A stretch of DNA of 64,000 nucleotides from Miltoncostaea sp963771025 (GCA_963771025.1 CAVYRL010000001.1:620001-684000), one strand, 5' to 3'. Shown: positions 28,737 through 37,259, counted from the first letter of the stretch. A program made the numbers and translations. The notes: generated by a model from the letters alone, not told the origin.

Positions 28737-29132
28737 CGAGGCCTTGATGCGAGCGGACGCCCACGTCTCCACGCGCTCCGGAATCGCCCTCCCCAGGCGC
28801 CCTCGGTGTCGCACCGCGAACCAATAGACGTGGTCCACCACACGTGGGAAGCGCTCGGCGAGCCTCGCGGCGGGGGTTCCTCCGGGCAGCAGCCGCAGCG
28901 CCGGCGCCAGTGCCGCGCCGGCGGACCAGGCCCTGCCGTCGGGGGCGACGAGGTGCCAGGAGGCCATCCGGGCGGCCCCGTCCAGGCCGGGCAGCAACGG
29001 GGCGGCGCGCGGGCCCTGGAGGGCCACCGTGCGCATCCGGTGATGCCGGTCCTTCACCAGCAGCACGGCGACGCACACGCGGCAGAAACCGCAGTCGGCG
29101 TCGTAGAGCAGGCTCCAGCCGCCCTCGCTCAC
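28728..29132 (-). CDS. DCC-family thiol-disulfide oxidoreductase-like protein (DUF393)
   Basis: A 134-residue protein with the DxxCxxC signature near the N-terminus (YDADCGFC, Cys14 and Cys17), followed by conserved-style VALQGPRAAPLLPGL and WSAGAALAPALRLLPGG. This matches DUF393, whose function is poorly known but whose motif suggests thiol chemistry. GTG 29132 overlaps the glycosylase stop (GTGA), so the two are co-translated. Confidence 0.88.
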   Translation of the reverse strand: MSEGGWSLLYDADCGFCRVCVAVLLVKDRHHRMRTVALQGPRAAPLLPGLDGAARMASWHLVAPDGRAWSAGAALAPALRLLPGGTPAARLAERFPRVVDHVYWFAVRHRGRLGRAIPERVETWASARIKASEL

Positions 29133-29992
29133 GAAAGGAACCGGCTCATGCGCCGGTCCTTGTACACGCGGCCCCCGGTCTGGCAGTGGGGGCAGTAGAC
29201 CAGGTCGTACTCGCCGAAGGCGACGTGCTCGAGGCTGGTGCCGCAGCGCAGGCATGGCTCCCCGAAGTGGCCGTGAACGGCCGTCACCCGCGCCTCCGAG
29301 TTGGGCAGGTTCGTGGTGATCCGCTCGCGTGCCCGCTGGAGCGCCTGGTCGAGCACCGCGTCCGCGGCGGGCGCGAGGCGGGCGAGCTCGGCGTCGGTGA
29401 GCGCGCCGGTGCGCGCGAAGGGGGCGAGGCGGGCGGCCCACATGATGTCGCTGGCATAGGCGCGCCCGATGCCGGCCACCCGGCGGCCGTCGCGCAGCGC
29501 GGTGTGGAGCACGGCTCCCGGGGCGAGCACCTCCCGCCACTGATCCGGCGAGAGACCGATCGGCTCGGGGCCGAGGCGGGTGAGGGGGCGGTGCTCGGCC
29601 AGGCCCGCCGGATCCAGGAGGTGGGCGGAGGCCCGGCGCGTGGACGACAGCTCGCGCAGCCGCAGCACGGTGGCGGGCGTCGCGCTGCCGTCGCCGATCG
29701 CCAGATCGATCGCCGCGGTCCGTCCGGGCCGGCCCGAGGGGGCCGGCGCGATGCCCAGTCGTCCCGCCTGCATCAGGTGGATGACGAGCGTGAGGCCGCC
29801 CTCGGCCTCGATGCCCAGCAGCTTGCCGCGTCGCCACACCCGCACGATGGAGCGGCCCACCAGGTCGTCGAGCGGGGGGACGGCCGTCTTGAGGGTGGCC
29901 GGGTGGTGCGCGCGGGCACCCTCGATGGTCGTTCCGGCGAGGGCCGTGGTGAGCCCCTCGGCCAGCGCCTGGAGCTCGGGCAGCTCAGGCAT
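29129..29992 (-). CDS. Formamidopyrimidine-DNA glycosylase family protein (Fpg/MutM/Nei-like)
   Basis: Base-excision repair glycosylase and AP lyase. The 287-residue protein starts MPELPE, with Pro2 the expected Schiff-base nucleophile and Glu3 catalytic. It has a lysine in RRGKLLGIE, a helix-two-turn-helix (GIGRAYASDIMWAARLAPFAR) and a C-terminal zinc finger with CLRC and CPHC. Fpg and Nei8-type subfamilies cannot be separated safely here. It is divergent from deoC; only 38 bases separate its ATG from the leader ORF ahead of deoC. Confidence 0.9.
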   Translation of the reverse strand: MPELPELQALAEGLTTALAGTTIEGARAHHPATLKTAVPPLDDLVGRSIVRVWRRGKLLGIEAEGGLTLVIHLMQAGRLGIAPAPSGRPGRTAAIDLAIGDGSATPATVLRLRELSSTRRASAHLLDPAGLAEHRPLTRLGPEPIGLSPDQWREVLAPGAVLHTALRDGRRVAGIGRAYASDIMWAARLAPFARTGALTDAELARLAPAADAVLDQALQRARERITTNLPNSEARVTAVHGHFGEPCLRCGTSLEHVAFGEYDLVYCPHCQTGGRVYKDRRMSRFLS

Positions 29993-30015
29993 CGAGGGCG
30001 GCGGTCGGGGCCGTC

Positions 30016-30023
30016 GCTATACT
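30016..30023. promoter_or_regulatory. Overlapping divergent -10 elements (deoC leader and fpg)
   Basis: The plus strand reads TATACT (30018-30023), 7 bases before ATG 30031. The minus strand of the same site reads TATAGC (30021-30016), upstream of the glycosylase gene. One AT-rich core may therefore fire in both directions. Confidence 0.5.
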
Positions 30024-30030
30024 CGGCCCG

Positions 30031-30063
30031 ATGAGCGAGACGCCCTGTCCCGCGCGCTGCTGA
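30031..30063 (+). CDS. Ten-codon leader ORF overlapping the deoC start
   Basis: ATG 30031 reads MSETPCPARC and stops at TGA 30061-30063. The A of this stop is the first base of the deoC ATG (TGATG). The ORF sits exactly where the leaderless -10 predicts transcription to start, so ribosomes would enter here and could reinitiate on deoC. Two cysteines in ten residues are notable. No expression evidence is available. Confidence 0.4.
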   Translation: MSETPCPARC

Positions 30064-30761
30064 TGCGGGCCGAGGACCTCACAAAGACGCTCGATCAGAC
30101 CGTTCTGGCCGCGACCACGTCGGCCGAGGACATCGAGAGAGCCTGCGAGGACGCCCGCGAGCACCACTTCGCGGCCCTGTGCTCGTTCCCCCGGTACGTC
30201 CCTCAGATCGCCGACCTCCTGCGTGGATGTGACGTCAAGACCTGCGCGGTGATCGACTTCCCGGGCGGTGCCTCCTCGTCGCTCGAGCGTGCCCAGGAGG
30301 CCGACCGGGCGGTGGCCGAGGGGGCCGACGAGCTCGATGTGGTCATGAACTACCGGGCCATGCTGGCGGGCGATTTCAAGGGCGTGCGCGACGATCTGGT
30401 GCGCGTGGTGCGGGCCGTGCGGGGCCGCGCGGCCAACGACGCGCGCGGCGACGTGCTGGTCAAGGTCATCATCGAGGCGCCGCTGCTCAACGACAAGGTC
30501 AAGCGACTGGCGTGCAAGATCGTGGTCGATTCGGGCGCCGATTTCGCCAAGACGTGCACCGGCGTGGGCACGTCCGCCACGGTCCACGACGTGGAACTGA
30601 TGCGGGACGCCCTGCCCGAGGGAGTGGGGGTCACGGCGGCGGGCGGCGTGGCCACGCTGGAGTCGGTGCAGGCGATGATCGGCGCCGGGGCGGCCCGCGT
30701 GAGCACCTCGTCGGCCGCCAGCGTGCTCGCCGAGCTCGCCGAGCTCAACGGAACCGCCTGA
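30063..30761 (+). CDS. deoC: DeoC-like aldolase (deoxyribose-phosphate aldolase family)
   Basis: A class I aldolase expected to cleave 2-deoxyribose-5-phosphate. At 232 residues it has ELDVVMNYRAMLAGD, VKVIIEAPLLND and the Schiff-base block GADFAKTC with Lys163. The partner lysine, Lys201 of E. coli DeoC in the motif VGFKPAGG, is Thr191 here (VGVTAAGG), so activity or substrate may differ. It overlaps the upstream ten-codon ORF (TGATG) and hisIE (TGATG), so it forms the head of the his/trp unit. Confidence 0.85.
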   Translation: MRAEDLTKTLDQTVLAATTSAEDIERACEDAREHHFAALCSFPRYVPQIADLLRGCDVKTCAVIDFPGGASSSLERAQEADRAVAEGADELDVVMNYRAMLAGDFKGVRDDLVRVVRAVRGRAANDARGDVLVKVIIEAPLLNDKVKRLACKIVVDSGADFAKTCTGVGTSATVHDVELMRDALPEGVGVTAAGGVATLESVQAMIGAGAARVSTSSAASVLAELAELNGTA

Positions 30762-31414
30762 TGGCCACCACGGGCGAGGGCGCCTCCGCCGAGTTGGTCT
30801 CCCGGGTGCGCTTCGGCGCGGACGGGCTGGTGCCGGCCGTGGTGCAGGACGCCGGCGACGGGCGCGTGCTGACGCTGGCGTACATGAACAGGGAGTCGCT
30901 GGAGCGCACCATCGAGCGGCGCGAGACGTGGTTCTGGAGCCGCTCGCGCCAGGAGCTGTGGCACAAGGGAGCGACCAGCGGCAACACGCAGGCGGTGCGC
31001 TCCGTCTCTCTGGATTGCGATGGCGATGCCGTTCTGGTGCGCGTCGACCAGACCGGTGTCGCGTGTCACACCGGCGCGGCGACCTGCTTCCACGACCCCC
31101 TGACAGACGACGCGGCAGAGCCCTTCGCCGCGATCACCGATCTGGTGCGGACCGTCAACGCGCGCGCCGACGCGGCGGATCCCGATTCGTCGTACACCGC
31201 CCGGCTGCTGGCCAAGGGCATCGACACCGTGTGCAAGAAGGTGGGGGAGGAGGCGACCGAGGTCGTCATCGCCGCCAAGGGCAGGGAGCACGGGCAGGTG
31301 GTCTACGAGAGCGCCGATCTGCTCTACCACCTCGCCGTGCTGTGGCGCGCCGCCGGCGTCGATTTCGACGAGGTGGCGGCCGAGCTCGCATCGCGCCGAC
31401 CCCCGGCGGCATGA
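30761..31414 (+). CDS. hisIE: Bifunctional HisI-HisE
   Basis: Catalyses the second and third steps of histidine synthesis. The N-terminal PR-AMP cyclohydrolase has LAYMNRESLERTI, LWHKGATSGN and the zinc-site CHTGAATCF. The C-terminal PR-ATP pyrophosphohydrolase has YTARLLAKGIDTVCKKVGEE, ATEVVIAAKG and ESADLLYHL. At 217 residues it is a normal fusion, although many actinobacteria keep hisI and hisE separate. ATG overlaps deoC, and the stop overlaps trpE (ATGA). Confidence 0.94.
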   Translation: MATTGEGASAELVSRVRFGADGLVPAVVQDAGDGRVLTLAYMNRESLERTIERRETWFWSRSRQELWHKGATSGNTQAVRSVSLDCDGDAVLVRVDQTGVACHTGAATCFHDPLTDDAAEPFAAITDLVRTVNARADAADPDSSYTARLLAKGIDTVCKKVGEEATEVVIAAKGREHGQVVYESADLLYHLAVLWRAAGVDFDEVAAELASRRPPAA

Positions 31415-32940
31415 CCCGGCTGCGCCTCGAGGCACCCCGCCGCCACGGCGCGGCTCTCGACGTGTCTCCGAGCCTGGACGAGGCCCGCGCGCTGGTGGGC
31501 CGTCACGGGCAGGTGTCGCTGGTGCACAGCTACATCGCCGACTGCGAGACCCCGGTGAGCGCCTTCCTCAAGCTGCGCGACGGCGGGCCGGCCTTCCTGC
31601 TGGAGTCGGTGGAGCACGGCCGCCTGGGCCGGCACTCGATGATCGGGGTGCGCCCGCAGGCCGTGATCCGCGGGGCCGGCGGCCGCCTCGAGATCACCGG
31701 CCGCGACGGCGAGGCGCGGCCGCTGGACGCCACGGACCCCTTCGGCGCGGTCGAGGATGCCGTCCACGCGGTCGACATGGCGCCGCCGCCCGCCGAGCTG
31801 GCCTTCGCCGGCGGCGCGGTCGGGTACTTCGGCTACGACCTCGTGCGCACGGTCGAGCACCTGCCCGACGAGCCGCCCGACGACCTCGGCGTGCCCGACC
31901 TGATCGCCCTGATCACCGGCCCCGTCGTGGTGTTCGACCACCTGGACCGCTCGCTGACGATCGTCGTGCCGTGCGATCTCGCCCCGGGGGGCGACATCGA
32001 GGCGGCCTACTGGAGCACGGTCGAGACCCTGACCCAGCTCAAGGACCTGCTCGCCGGGCCGGTGCCGCACGCCGAGCCCAGCGACGAGGAGCCGATCCTC
32101 GGCCCGGTGACGAGCAACATCTCCCAGGAGCACTTCGAGGCCTCCGTGGAGCGCGTGCGCGAGTACGTCTTCGCCGGCGACGCCTTCCAGGTGGTGCCCT
32201 CCCAGCGCTTCTCGGCGCCGATCAGCCTCGATCCGTTCTCCGTCTATCGCGGCCTGCGCACGGTCAACCCGTCGCCGTACATGTACTTCTTCGAGACCGA
32301 TGAGGTCACGCTGGTCGGATCGTCACCGGAGCTGCTCGTGAAGGTCGAGAACGGGGCCGTCGAGATGCATCCGATCGCCGGCAGCCGCCCCCGGGGCGTC
32401 ACCGACGAGGAGGACGACCAGCTGCGCGACGAGCTGCTGGCCGACCCCAAGGAGCGGGCCGAGCACGTGATGCTCGTGGACCTGGGCCGCAACGATGTCG
32501 GCCGCGTGTCCGAGGTCGGCTCGGTGCGGGTGACCGAGCTCATGGACGTGCGCCGCTACAGCCACGTGATGCACATCGAGAGCACCGTGGTCGGGACGCT
32601 GGCCGAGGGCCGCCGGGCCTCGGACGCCCTGCGGGCCATCTTCCCGGCCGGGACGCTCTCGGGCGCCCCCAAGGTGCGCGCGATGGAGATCATCGACGAG
32701 CTGGAGACCACCAAGCGAGGCCCCTACGGCGGCGCCGTGGGCTATCTGGGGTGGGACGGGAGCCTCGACACCTGCATCACGATCCGCACCATCGTGTGCC
32801 GCGACGGCGTCGCCCACGTGCAGGCGGGCGCCGGCATCGTGGCGGACTCGGTCCCCGCGACCGAGTACGAGGAGACCCAGAACAAGGCGGCCGCCCTCTT
32901 CCGGGCGATCGAGGTCGCCGCCGCCCAGGCCGACTGGTAA
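31411..32940 (+). CDS. trpE: Anthranilate synthase component I
   Basis: Converts chorismate to anthranilate with TrpG. The 509-residue protein has the chorismate-binding blocks FQVVPSQRF, GSSPELLVKVENG, HPIAGSRPRG, EHVMLVDLGRNDVGRV and SGAPKVRAMEIIDELE. An N-terminal LLES element (PAFLLESVEHG) is the usual tryptophan feedback site. Overlap with hisIE places it in a mixed his/trp operon. Confidence 0.96.
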   Translation: MTRLRLEAPRRHGAALDVSPSLDEARALVGRHGQVSLVHSYIADCETPVSAFLKLRDGGPAFLLESVEHGRLGRHSMIGVRPQAVIRGAGGRLEITGRDGEARPLDATDPFGAVEDAVHAVDMAPPPAELAFAGGAVGYFGYDLVRTVEHLPDEPPDDLGVPDLIALITGPVVVFDHLDRSLTIVVPCDLAPGGDIEAAYWSTVETLTQLKDLLAGPVPHAEPSDEEPILGPVTSNISQEHFEASVERVREYVFAGDAFQVVPSQRFSAPISLDPFSVYRGLRTVNPSPYMYFFETDEVTLVGSSPELLVKVENGAVEMHPIAGSRPRGVTDEEDDQLRDELLADPKERAEHVMLVDLGRNDVGRVSEVGSVRVTELMDVRRYSHVMHIESTVVGTLAEGRRASDALRAIFPAGTLSGAPKVRAMEIIDELETTKRGPYGGAVGYLGWDGSLDTCITIRTIVCRDGVAHVQAGAGIVADSVPATEYEETQNKAAALFRAIEVAAAQADW

Positions 32941-32950
32941 CCGGACCCGC

Positions 32951-33523
32951 ATGCCCCGCGTCGTCCTCATCGACAACTACGACAGCTTCACCTACAACCT
33001 GGTCCAGTACCTGGGTGAGCTGGGCGCCGAGGTGCTCGTGCACCGGCACGACGCCATCGACGTGCCCGGCATCGCCGCGCTGGCGCCCAGTCACCTGGTC
33101 ATCTCGCCCGGGCCGAAGACGCCCGACGACGCCGGCATCTCGGTCGACGCCATCCGCGATCTGGCCGGAACCGTGCCGATCCTCGGCGTCTGTCTGGGCC
33201 ATCAGGCGATCGGCCAGGCCTTCGGCGGGCGGATCGTCCGCGGGAGCGAGCCGGTGCACGGAAAGACCAGTCAGATCCACCACGACGGCCGGACGGTGTT
33301 CTCAGGACTTGATAACCCGACGGTCGCCACGCGTTACCACTCCCTGGTCATCGACCCGGTTCTCGCCCCGGACCTCGAGCGGACCGCGTGGTGTGACAGC
33401 GATGTCGTGATGGGGGTGCGCCACCGCACGCTGCCGGTGGAGGGCGTCCAGTTCCACCCCGAATCGATCCTCTCCGGGTCGGGCAAGCGGCTGCTCGCCA
33501 ACTTCCTGCGGCTGACCGCGTAG
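32951..33523 (+). CDS. trpG: Anthranilate synthase component II (glutamine amidotransferase)
   Basis: Supplies ammonia to TrpE. The 190-residue class I amidotransferase has DNYDSFTYNLVQYL, the nucleophile loop GVCLGHQ, and the His/Glu pair in VQFHPESI. The same subunit may also serve 4-amino-4-deoxychorismate synthase. ATG lies 10 bases after the trpE stop. Confidence 0.95.
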   Translation: MPRVVLIDNYDSFTYNLVQYLGELGAEVLVHRHDAIDVPGIAALAPSHLVISPGPKTPDDAGISVDAIRDLAGTVPILGVCLGHQAIGQAFGGRIVRGSEPVHGKTSQIHHDGRTVFSGLDNPTVATRYHSLVIDPVLAPDLERTAWCDSDVVMGVRHRTLPVEGVQFHPESILSGSGKRLLANFLRLTA

Positions 33524-33528
33524 GCGCC

Positions 33529-34560
33529 GTGCCGTCCGAGCTGCTCTCCACGGCGATCGACCGCCTGCTCGCCGGCGAGGACCTGGGTCGCCAGGGCGCC
33601 TCGCAGGTGCTGGAGGTGATCATGGCCGGCGACTCCGGCGACGCGCAGACGGCGGCCTTCCTGATCGCGCTGCGCGCCAAGGGCGAGACGGCCGAGGAGC
33701 TGGCCGGCCTGGCGTCCACGGTGCGCTCGCACGCCGAGCCCGTCACGCCGCCGAGCGGCCCGTTCATCGACACCTGCGGCACCGGCGGCGGGCGATCGAC
33801 CTTCAACATCTCCACGACGTCGACCTTCGTGGTCGCCGGGGCCGGCGTCGCCGTCGCCAAGCACGGCAACCGCTCGGCCACCTCCAAGAGCGGCAGCGCG
33901 GACGTGCTCGAGGCCCTCGGAGCGCGCATCGACCTCGACCCGGACGCGGTGTCGCGCTGCCTGGAGGAGACCGGCCTCGGGTTCATGTTCGCGCCCTCGC
34001 ACCACCTGGCGTTCCGCCACATCGTCCCGGTGCGCCGGGCGCTCGGCGTGCGGACCATCTTCAACCTGCTCGGGCCCCTGACCAACCCGGCGGGGGCGCC
34101 GCGCCAGCTGATCGGGGTGGCCGACCCCTCGTATCTGGAGCGGATGGGACGGGCGCTGTCCATGCTCGGATGCGAACGCGCGCTGCTGGTGCACGGCCGC
34201 GACGGCATGGACGAGGTGTCCACCGGCGCGATCTCGGACGTCGTCGCCGTGGACGGCCCCAACGTGCGCGCCAGCATCATCGACCCGGTCGCGCTGGGCT
34301 ACCCGCCGCCCGAGGACGGGGAGATCGCCGGCGGCGACCCCGCCCACAACGCCGCAGTGCTGCGCGCGGTGCTCGCGGGCGAGCCCGGGCCCGCGCGCGA
34401 CGTCGTCGAGCTCAACGCCGCCGCGGCGATCTGGCTGGCCGGGCGCGCCGACACGCTGGAGGACGCCGTGCCGCTCGCCGTGGCGAGCATCGACGAGGGC
34501 GCCGCCGCCGAGCGCCTGGACGCGTTCGTCGCGGCGACGCGGCGACTCGGTCCGAGTTAG
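33529..34560 (+). CDS. trpD: Anthranilate phosphoribosyltransferase
   Basis: Transfers phosphoribose from PRPP to anthranilate. It is 343 residues, with the glycine-rich DTCGTGGGRSTFNIST, KHGNRSATSKSGSADVLEALG, HHLAFRHIVPVRRALGVRTIFNLLGPL split across the active site, and the late VHGRDGMDEVS. GTG 33529 follows trpG by five bases. Confidence 0.96.
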   Translation: MPSELLSTAIDRLLAGEDLGRQGASQVLEVIMAGDSGDAQTAAFLIALRAKGETAEELAGLASTVRSHAEPVTPPSGPFIDTCGTGGGRSTFNISTTSTFVVAGAGVAVAKHGNRSATSKSGSADVLEALGARIDLDPDAVSRCLEETGLGFMFAPSHHLAFRHIVPVRRALGVRTIFNLLGPLTNPAGAPRQLIGVADPSYLERMGRALSMLGCERALLVHGRDGMDEVSTGAISDVVAVDGPNVRASIIDPVALGYPPPEDGEIAGGDPAHNAAVLRAVLAGEPGPARDVVELNAAAAIWLAGRADTLEDAVPLAVASIDEGAAAERLDAFVAATRRLGPS

Positions 34561-34574
34561 GCTTACGGCAAGCG

Positions 34575-35351
34575 ATGCCCACATTCCTCGAGACCGTCGT
34601 CGAGCGCACCCAGTCGGCACTCGCCGCGCGCAAGCGCACCCTTCCCGCCGCCGAGCTCGAGCGTCGCCTGGGTCCGGCCCGCCGCGGCCGCCCCTTCTCG
34701 GAGGGCCTGATCGACGAGGGCATCTCCCTGATCGCCGAGATGAAGCGCTCGAGCCCCTCCAAGGGCCCGATCCGCCCCGGCGCCAGCGTCTCGGACGTGG
34801 TGCGCGCCTATCAGGAGGCCGGGGCGCGGGCGGTGTCGGTGCTGACCGAGAGCGAGTACTTCGGCGGCAGCCTCGACGATCTGGTGGAGGCGCGCGGCGC
34901 CTGCGACCTCCCGTTGCTGCGCAAGGACTTCATGGTGGACGAGTACCAGCTGCTGGAGGCGCGCGCGGCCGGCGCCGACGCGGTGCTGCTGATCGTGGCC
35001 GCCCTCTCGACCGAGCGGCTGCGCGAGCTGATGGCCGCGGCATCCGATCTCGGCATGGACACCCTCGTGGAGGTGCACGACGAGGGGGAGGTGGAGACCG
35101 CGGTCGAGGCCGGGGCCGAGCTGCTCGGCATCAACAACCGCAACCTCCACAACCTGGAGGTGGACCTGGAGACGACCTTCCGGCTGCTGGCCGACGTGCC
35201 CGCCGGGACGGTGGTGGTGGCCGAGTCGGGCATCACGGAGCGCGACGACGTGGAGCGCCTCGAGCAGGCCGGCGTGGACGCGATCCTCGTGGGCGAGGTG
35301 CTGATGCGCGCCGATGATCCCGTGCGGGCCGTCCGGACATTGCTCGGCTAA
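34575..35351 (+). CDS. trpC: Indole-3-glycerol phosphate synthase
   Basis: Closes the ring in tryptophan synthesis. It is 258 residues with LIAEMKRSSPSKGPI, ESEYFGGSLDDL, PLLRKDFMVDEYQ, GINNRNLHNLEVDL and VAESGI, including the catalytic lysines and glutamates. TAGGCT (34558-34563), overlapping the trpD stop, ends 11 bases before ATG and may add an internal promoter. trpF, trpB and trpA are not in the window. Confidence 0.96.
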   Translation: MPTFLETVVERTQSALAARKRTLPAAELERRLGPARRGRPFSEGLIDEGISLIAEMKRSSPSKGPIRPGASVSDVVRAYQEAGARAVSVLTESEYFGGSLDDLVEARGACDLPLLRKDFMVDEYQLLEARAAGADAVLLIVAALSTERLRELMAAASDLGMDTLVEVHDEGEVETAVEAGAELLGINNRNLHNLEVDLETTFRLLADVPAGTVVVAESGITERDDVERLEQAGVDAILVGEVLMRADDPVRAVRTLLG

Positions 35352-35383
35352 AGACCGGGGCACGCGGGACCGATGGGCCCGGC

Positions 35384-36049
35384 GTGAGCGTCAACACCTC
35401 CACGGGCATCGCCGCGACCCTGGCGAGGATCCGCGAGATCGCCCAGATCGCCGCGCCTCCGGCGTCGGCCACCGCGTCCGCCGCGACCCCCGCGTCGACG
35501 ACGACCGCCGGCGCGACCGGCGACTTCAGCACCCTTCTCTCGGCCGCCGCCAAGACGCCGGCGACGTCCGCCACGACCGCCTCCGCAGCCTCGGGCGCGA
35601 GCCCGGTGACCGGTGCCCAGCTCGACGCCTACATGGCCGCGAAGAACCCGGGCTCACCCCTGATCGGTATGGGCGACGTGTTCGTGCGCGAGGGTGAGGC
35701 CAACGGCATCGATCCGCGGGCCCTGGTCTCGATCGCCCGGGCCGAGAGCTCGCTGGGCTCCGACCCCGGCGCGCGGGCGCGCAACAACGCCTTCGGCTGG
35801 GGTCCCAACCAGACCTTCGCCGGCTGGCAGGACAACATCGCGACCGTCGCCCGGGGTCTCAAGGCGGGCTATCTGGACGAGGGCAGGGTCACGCTCGCCC
35901 AGATCCAGGCCAAGTACTGCCCCGTGGGCGCGGCCAACGACCCCACCGGCCTCAACTCCAACTGGCTGCGCAACACCACGGCGATCTACGGCGAGATGGG
36001 CGGGGATCCGAGCGGATCCGTCGCCCTGGCGCCGCCCAGCATCACCTAG
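35384..36049 (+). CDS. Predicted cell-wall hydrolase (glucosaminidase/transglycosylase-like)
   Basis: A 221-residue protein. The N-terminal 90 residues are Ala/Thr/Ser-rich and disordered, and no signal peptide is visible. The C-terminal domain has FVREGEANGIDPRALVSIARAESSLG and NNAFGWGP, as in lysozyme-like and glucosaminidase folds; the glutamate in RAESS is a candidate catalytic acid. The start VNTSTGIAATLARIREI resembles cell-wall hydrolases exported by flagellar or other leaderless routes. This is inference only, since no flagellar gene is nearby. Confidence 0.7.
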   Translation: MSVNTSTGIAATLARIREIAQIAAPPASATASAATPASTTTAGATGDFSTLLSAAAKTPATSATTASAASGASPVTGAQLDAYMAAKNPGSPLIGMGDVFVREGEANGIDPRALVSIARAESSLGSDPGARARNNAFGWGPNQTFAGWQDNIATVARGLKAGYLDEGRVTLAQIQAKYCPVGAANDPTGLNSNWLRNTTAIYGEMGGDPSGSVALAPPSIT

Positions 36050-36107
36050 CGCCCCACCGGGAACCCGGTACTGGAGGTTCGGGCGCCCCAGGGGCGAAGA
36101 TGGTGGG

Positions 36108-36554
36108 GTGCGCCGCCGCCGCAGATACGAGGTCGTCGTTGAGGGCCTCTCGGGCCAGGCGGCCTCTCACCGAAGTGTCGTCTCGGAGCATCGCTCCGAG
36201 TCCGAGGCGCGCGAGAACGCCAGCCTCGAGCGCTCGCGCCTCGAGGTGATCTACGGCGAGAACGCCAGCTCATGGCGGGTTCTGGTGGTGCGCGACGATG
36301 AGGTGATCCACCAGGAGGACCCCACTGGGGCGCCGGATGCGAAGAGCATCGCCACGCCACCGATACGCGCGAGGGTGCCCGCGGCGCCGGTGGAGCCCGC
36401 CGACGAGGGGCCCGCGGTGGAGCCGGAGGCCGAGCGCACGTCCGACGGCGACGAGGAGCGCGCCCCGGGCGGCCGGGTGCCCGACTGGGTGCTCGCCAAG
36501 TTCGAGGAGTCCATCGCCCGTCGCGCCGCCCGCGAGGACGACGCCTCCGACTAG
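36108..36554 (+). CDS. Hypothetical protein with basic start and acidic tail
   Basis: A 148-residue protein that I do not recognise. The first 75 residues look folded (RRRRRYEVVVEGLSGQ; SSWRVLVVRDDEVIHQED). The rest is Pro/Glu/Ala-rich and ends with VPDWVLAKFEESIARRAARED, a likely amphipathic helix. GTG 36108 was chosen because the folded part starts there; no clear SD is visible. It precedes the cytochrome c maturation genes. Confidence 0.6.
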   Translation: MRRRRRYEVVVEGLSGQAASHRSVVSEHRSESEARENASLERSRLEVIYGENASSWRVLVVRDDEVIHQEDPTGAPDAKSIATPPIRARVPAAPVEPADEGPAVEPEAERTSDGDEERAPGGRVPDWVLAKFEESIARRAAREDDASD

Positions 36555-36623
36555 AGGCGCCCCCGCGGTCGAATGACCGTCCGCGGCCTGCCGAATGACC
36601 GGGGGTTTCGGGCCGTATCCCGC

Positions 36624-36629
36624 TACATT
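36624..36629 (+). promoter_or_regulatory. Leaderless-type -10 element of the tlpA-ccmH unit
   Basis: TACATT followed by 6 bases and GTG 36636, with no SD. Confidence 0.5.
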
Positions 36630-36635
36630 TGCGGA

Positions 36636-37259
36636 GTGGACGATCCGCAGGTGGAGACCCCGGAGGACGGCGGGGGATGGGACCGGCGCCGAACCGTGGG
36701 CGCCGTCGTGGCCGGTGTGCTGGTGCTCGGCGTCATCGCCCTGCTCGTGGTGGGCCTGGTCAACCGCGACATCGGCACCTCGATCCAGGACGCGCTGGCC
36801 GAGGGCAAGCGTCCCGAGGCGCCCGACATCACGCTGCCCGTGCTGGCGGCGGGCGACGGCATCGGCCCGGTGGGATCCGAGGTGTCGCTGAAGGAGCTCC
36901 GCGGGAAGATCGTGGTGCTCAACTTCTGGGCCTCGTGGTGCGGCCCGTGCGGCAACGAGGCGCCCGTGCTGGAGAAGGTGGCCACGGGCTACCGGCCAGG
37001 CACGGACGTGGTGATCCTGGGCGTGGACGTCGAGGATCTGCGCGACGACGCCCTCGCGTTCGTGGCTGACCACCGGCTCAGCTACCCGTCGCTGCGCGAC
37101 GGCGAGGACAAGGCCCGCGAGGCCTACCAGGTGCCCGCCCTTCCGGAGACCTTCGTCGTCGATCCCAAGGGGCGCGTCGCGCTGAAGATCGCCGGCGCGG
37201 TGACCGATCCCCGGCAGCTCACCACGCCGATCAGTCAGATCCAGGCCGAGAACCAGTGA
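36636..37259 (+). CDS. Membrane-anchored thioredoxin-like protein (TlpA/ResA/CcmG type)
   Basis: Outward-facing thiol-disulfide reductant, likely keeping apocytochrome c cysteines reduced. The 207-residue protein has one N-terminal membrane helix (about residues 21-42) and an AhpC/TSA-like thioredoxin fold with WASWCGPC (Cys102, Cys105) and a cis-Pro region VPALPETFVVD. GTG 36636 is set by the leaderless -10. It overlaps ccmH by GTGA, which supports the cytochrome role. Confidence 0.88.
   Translation: MDDPQVETPEDGGGWDRRRTVGAVVAGVLVLGVIALLVVGLVNRDIGTSIQDALAEGKRPEAPDITLPVLAAGDGIGPVGSEVSLKELRGKIVVLNFWASWCGPCGNEAPVLEKVATGYRPGTDVVILGVDVEDLRDDALAFVADHRLSYPSLRDGEDKAREAYQVPALPETFVVDPKGRVALKIAGAVTDPRQLTTPISQIQAENQ

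Noticed and set aside
28480..28740. RNase P RNA, SRP RNA or tmRNA in the hairpin-rich gap after era
   Set aside because: None of the conserved cores of these RNAs could be found on either strand.
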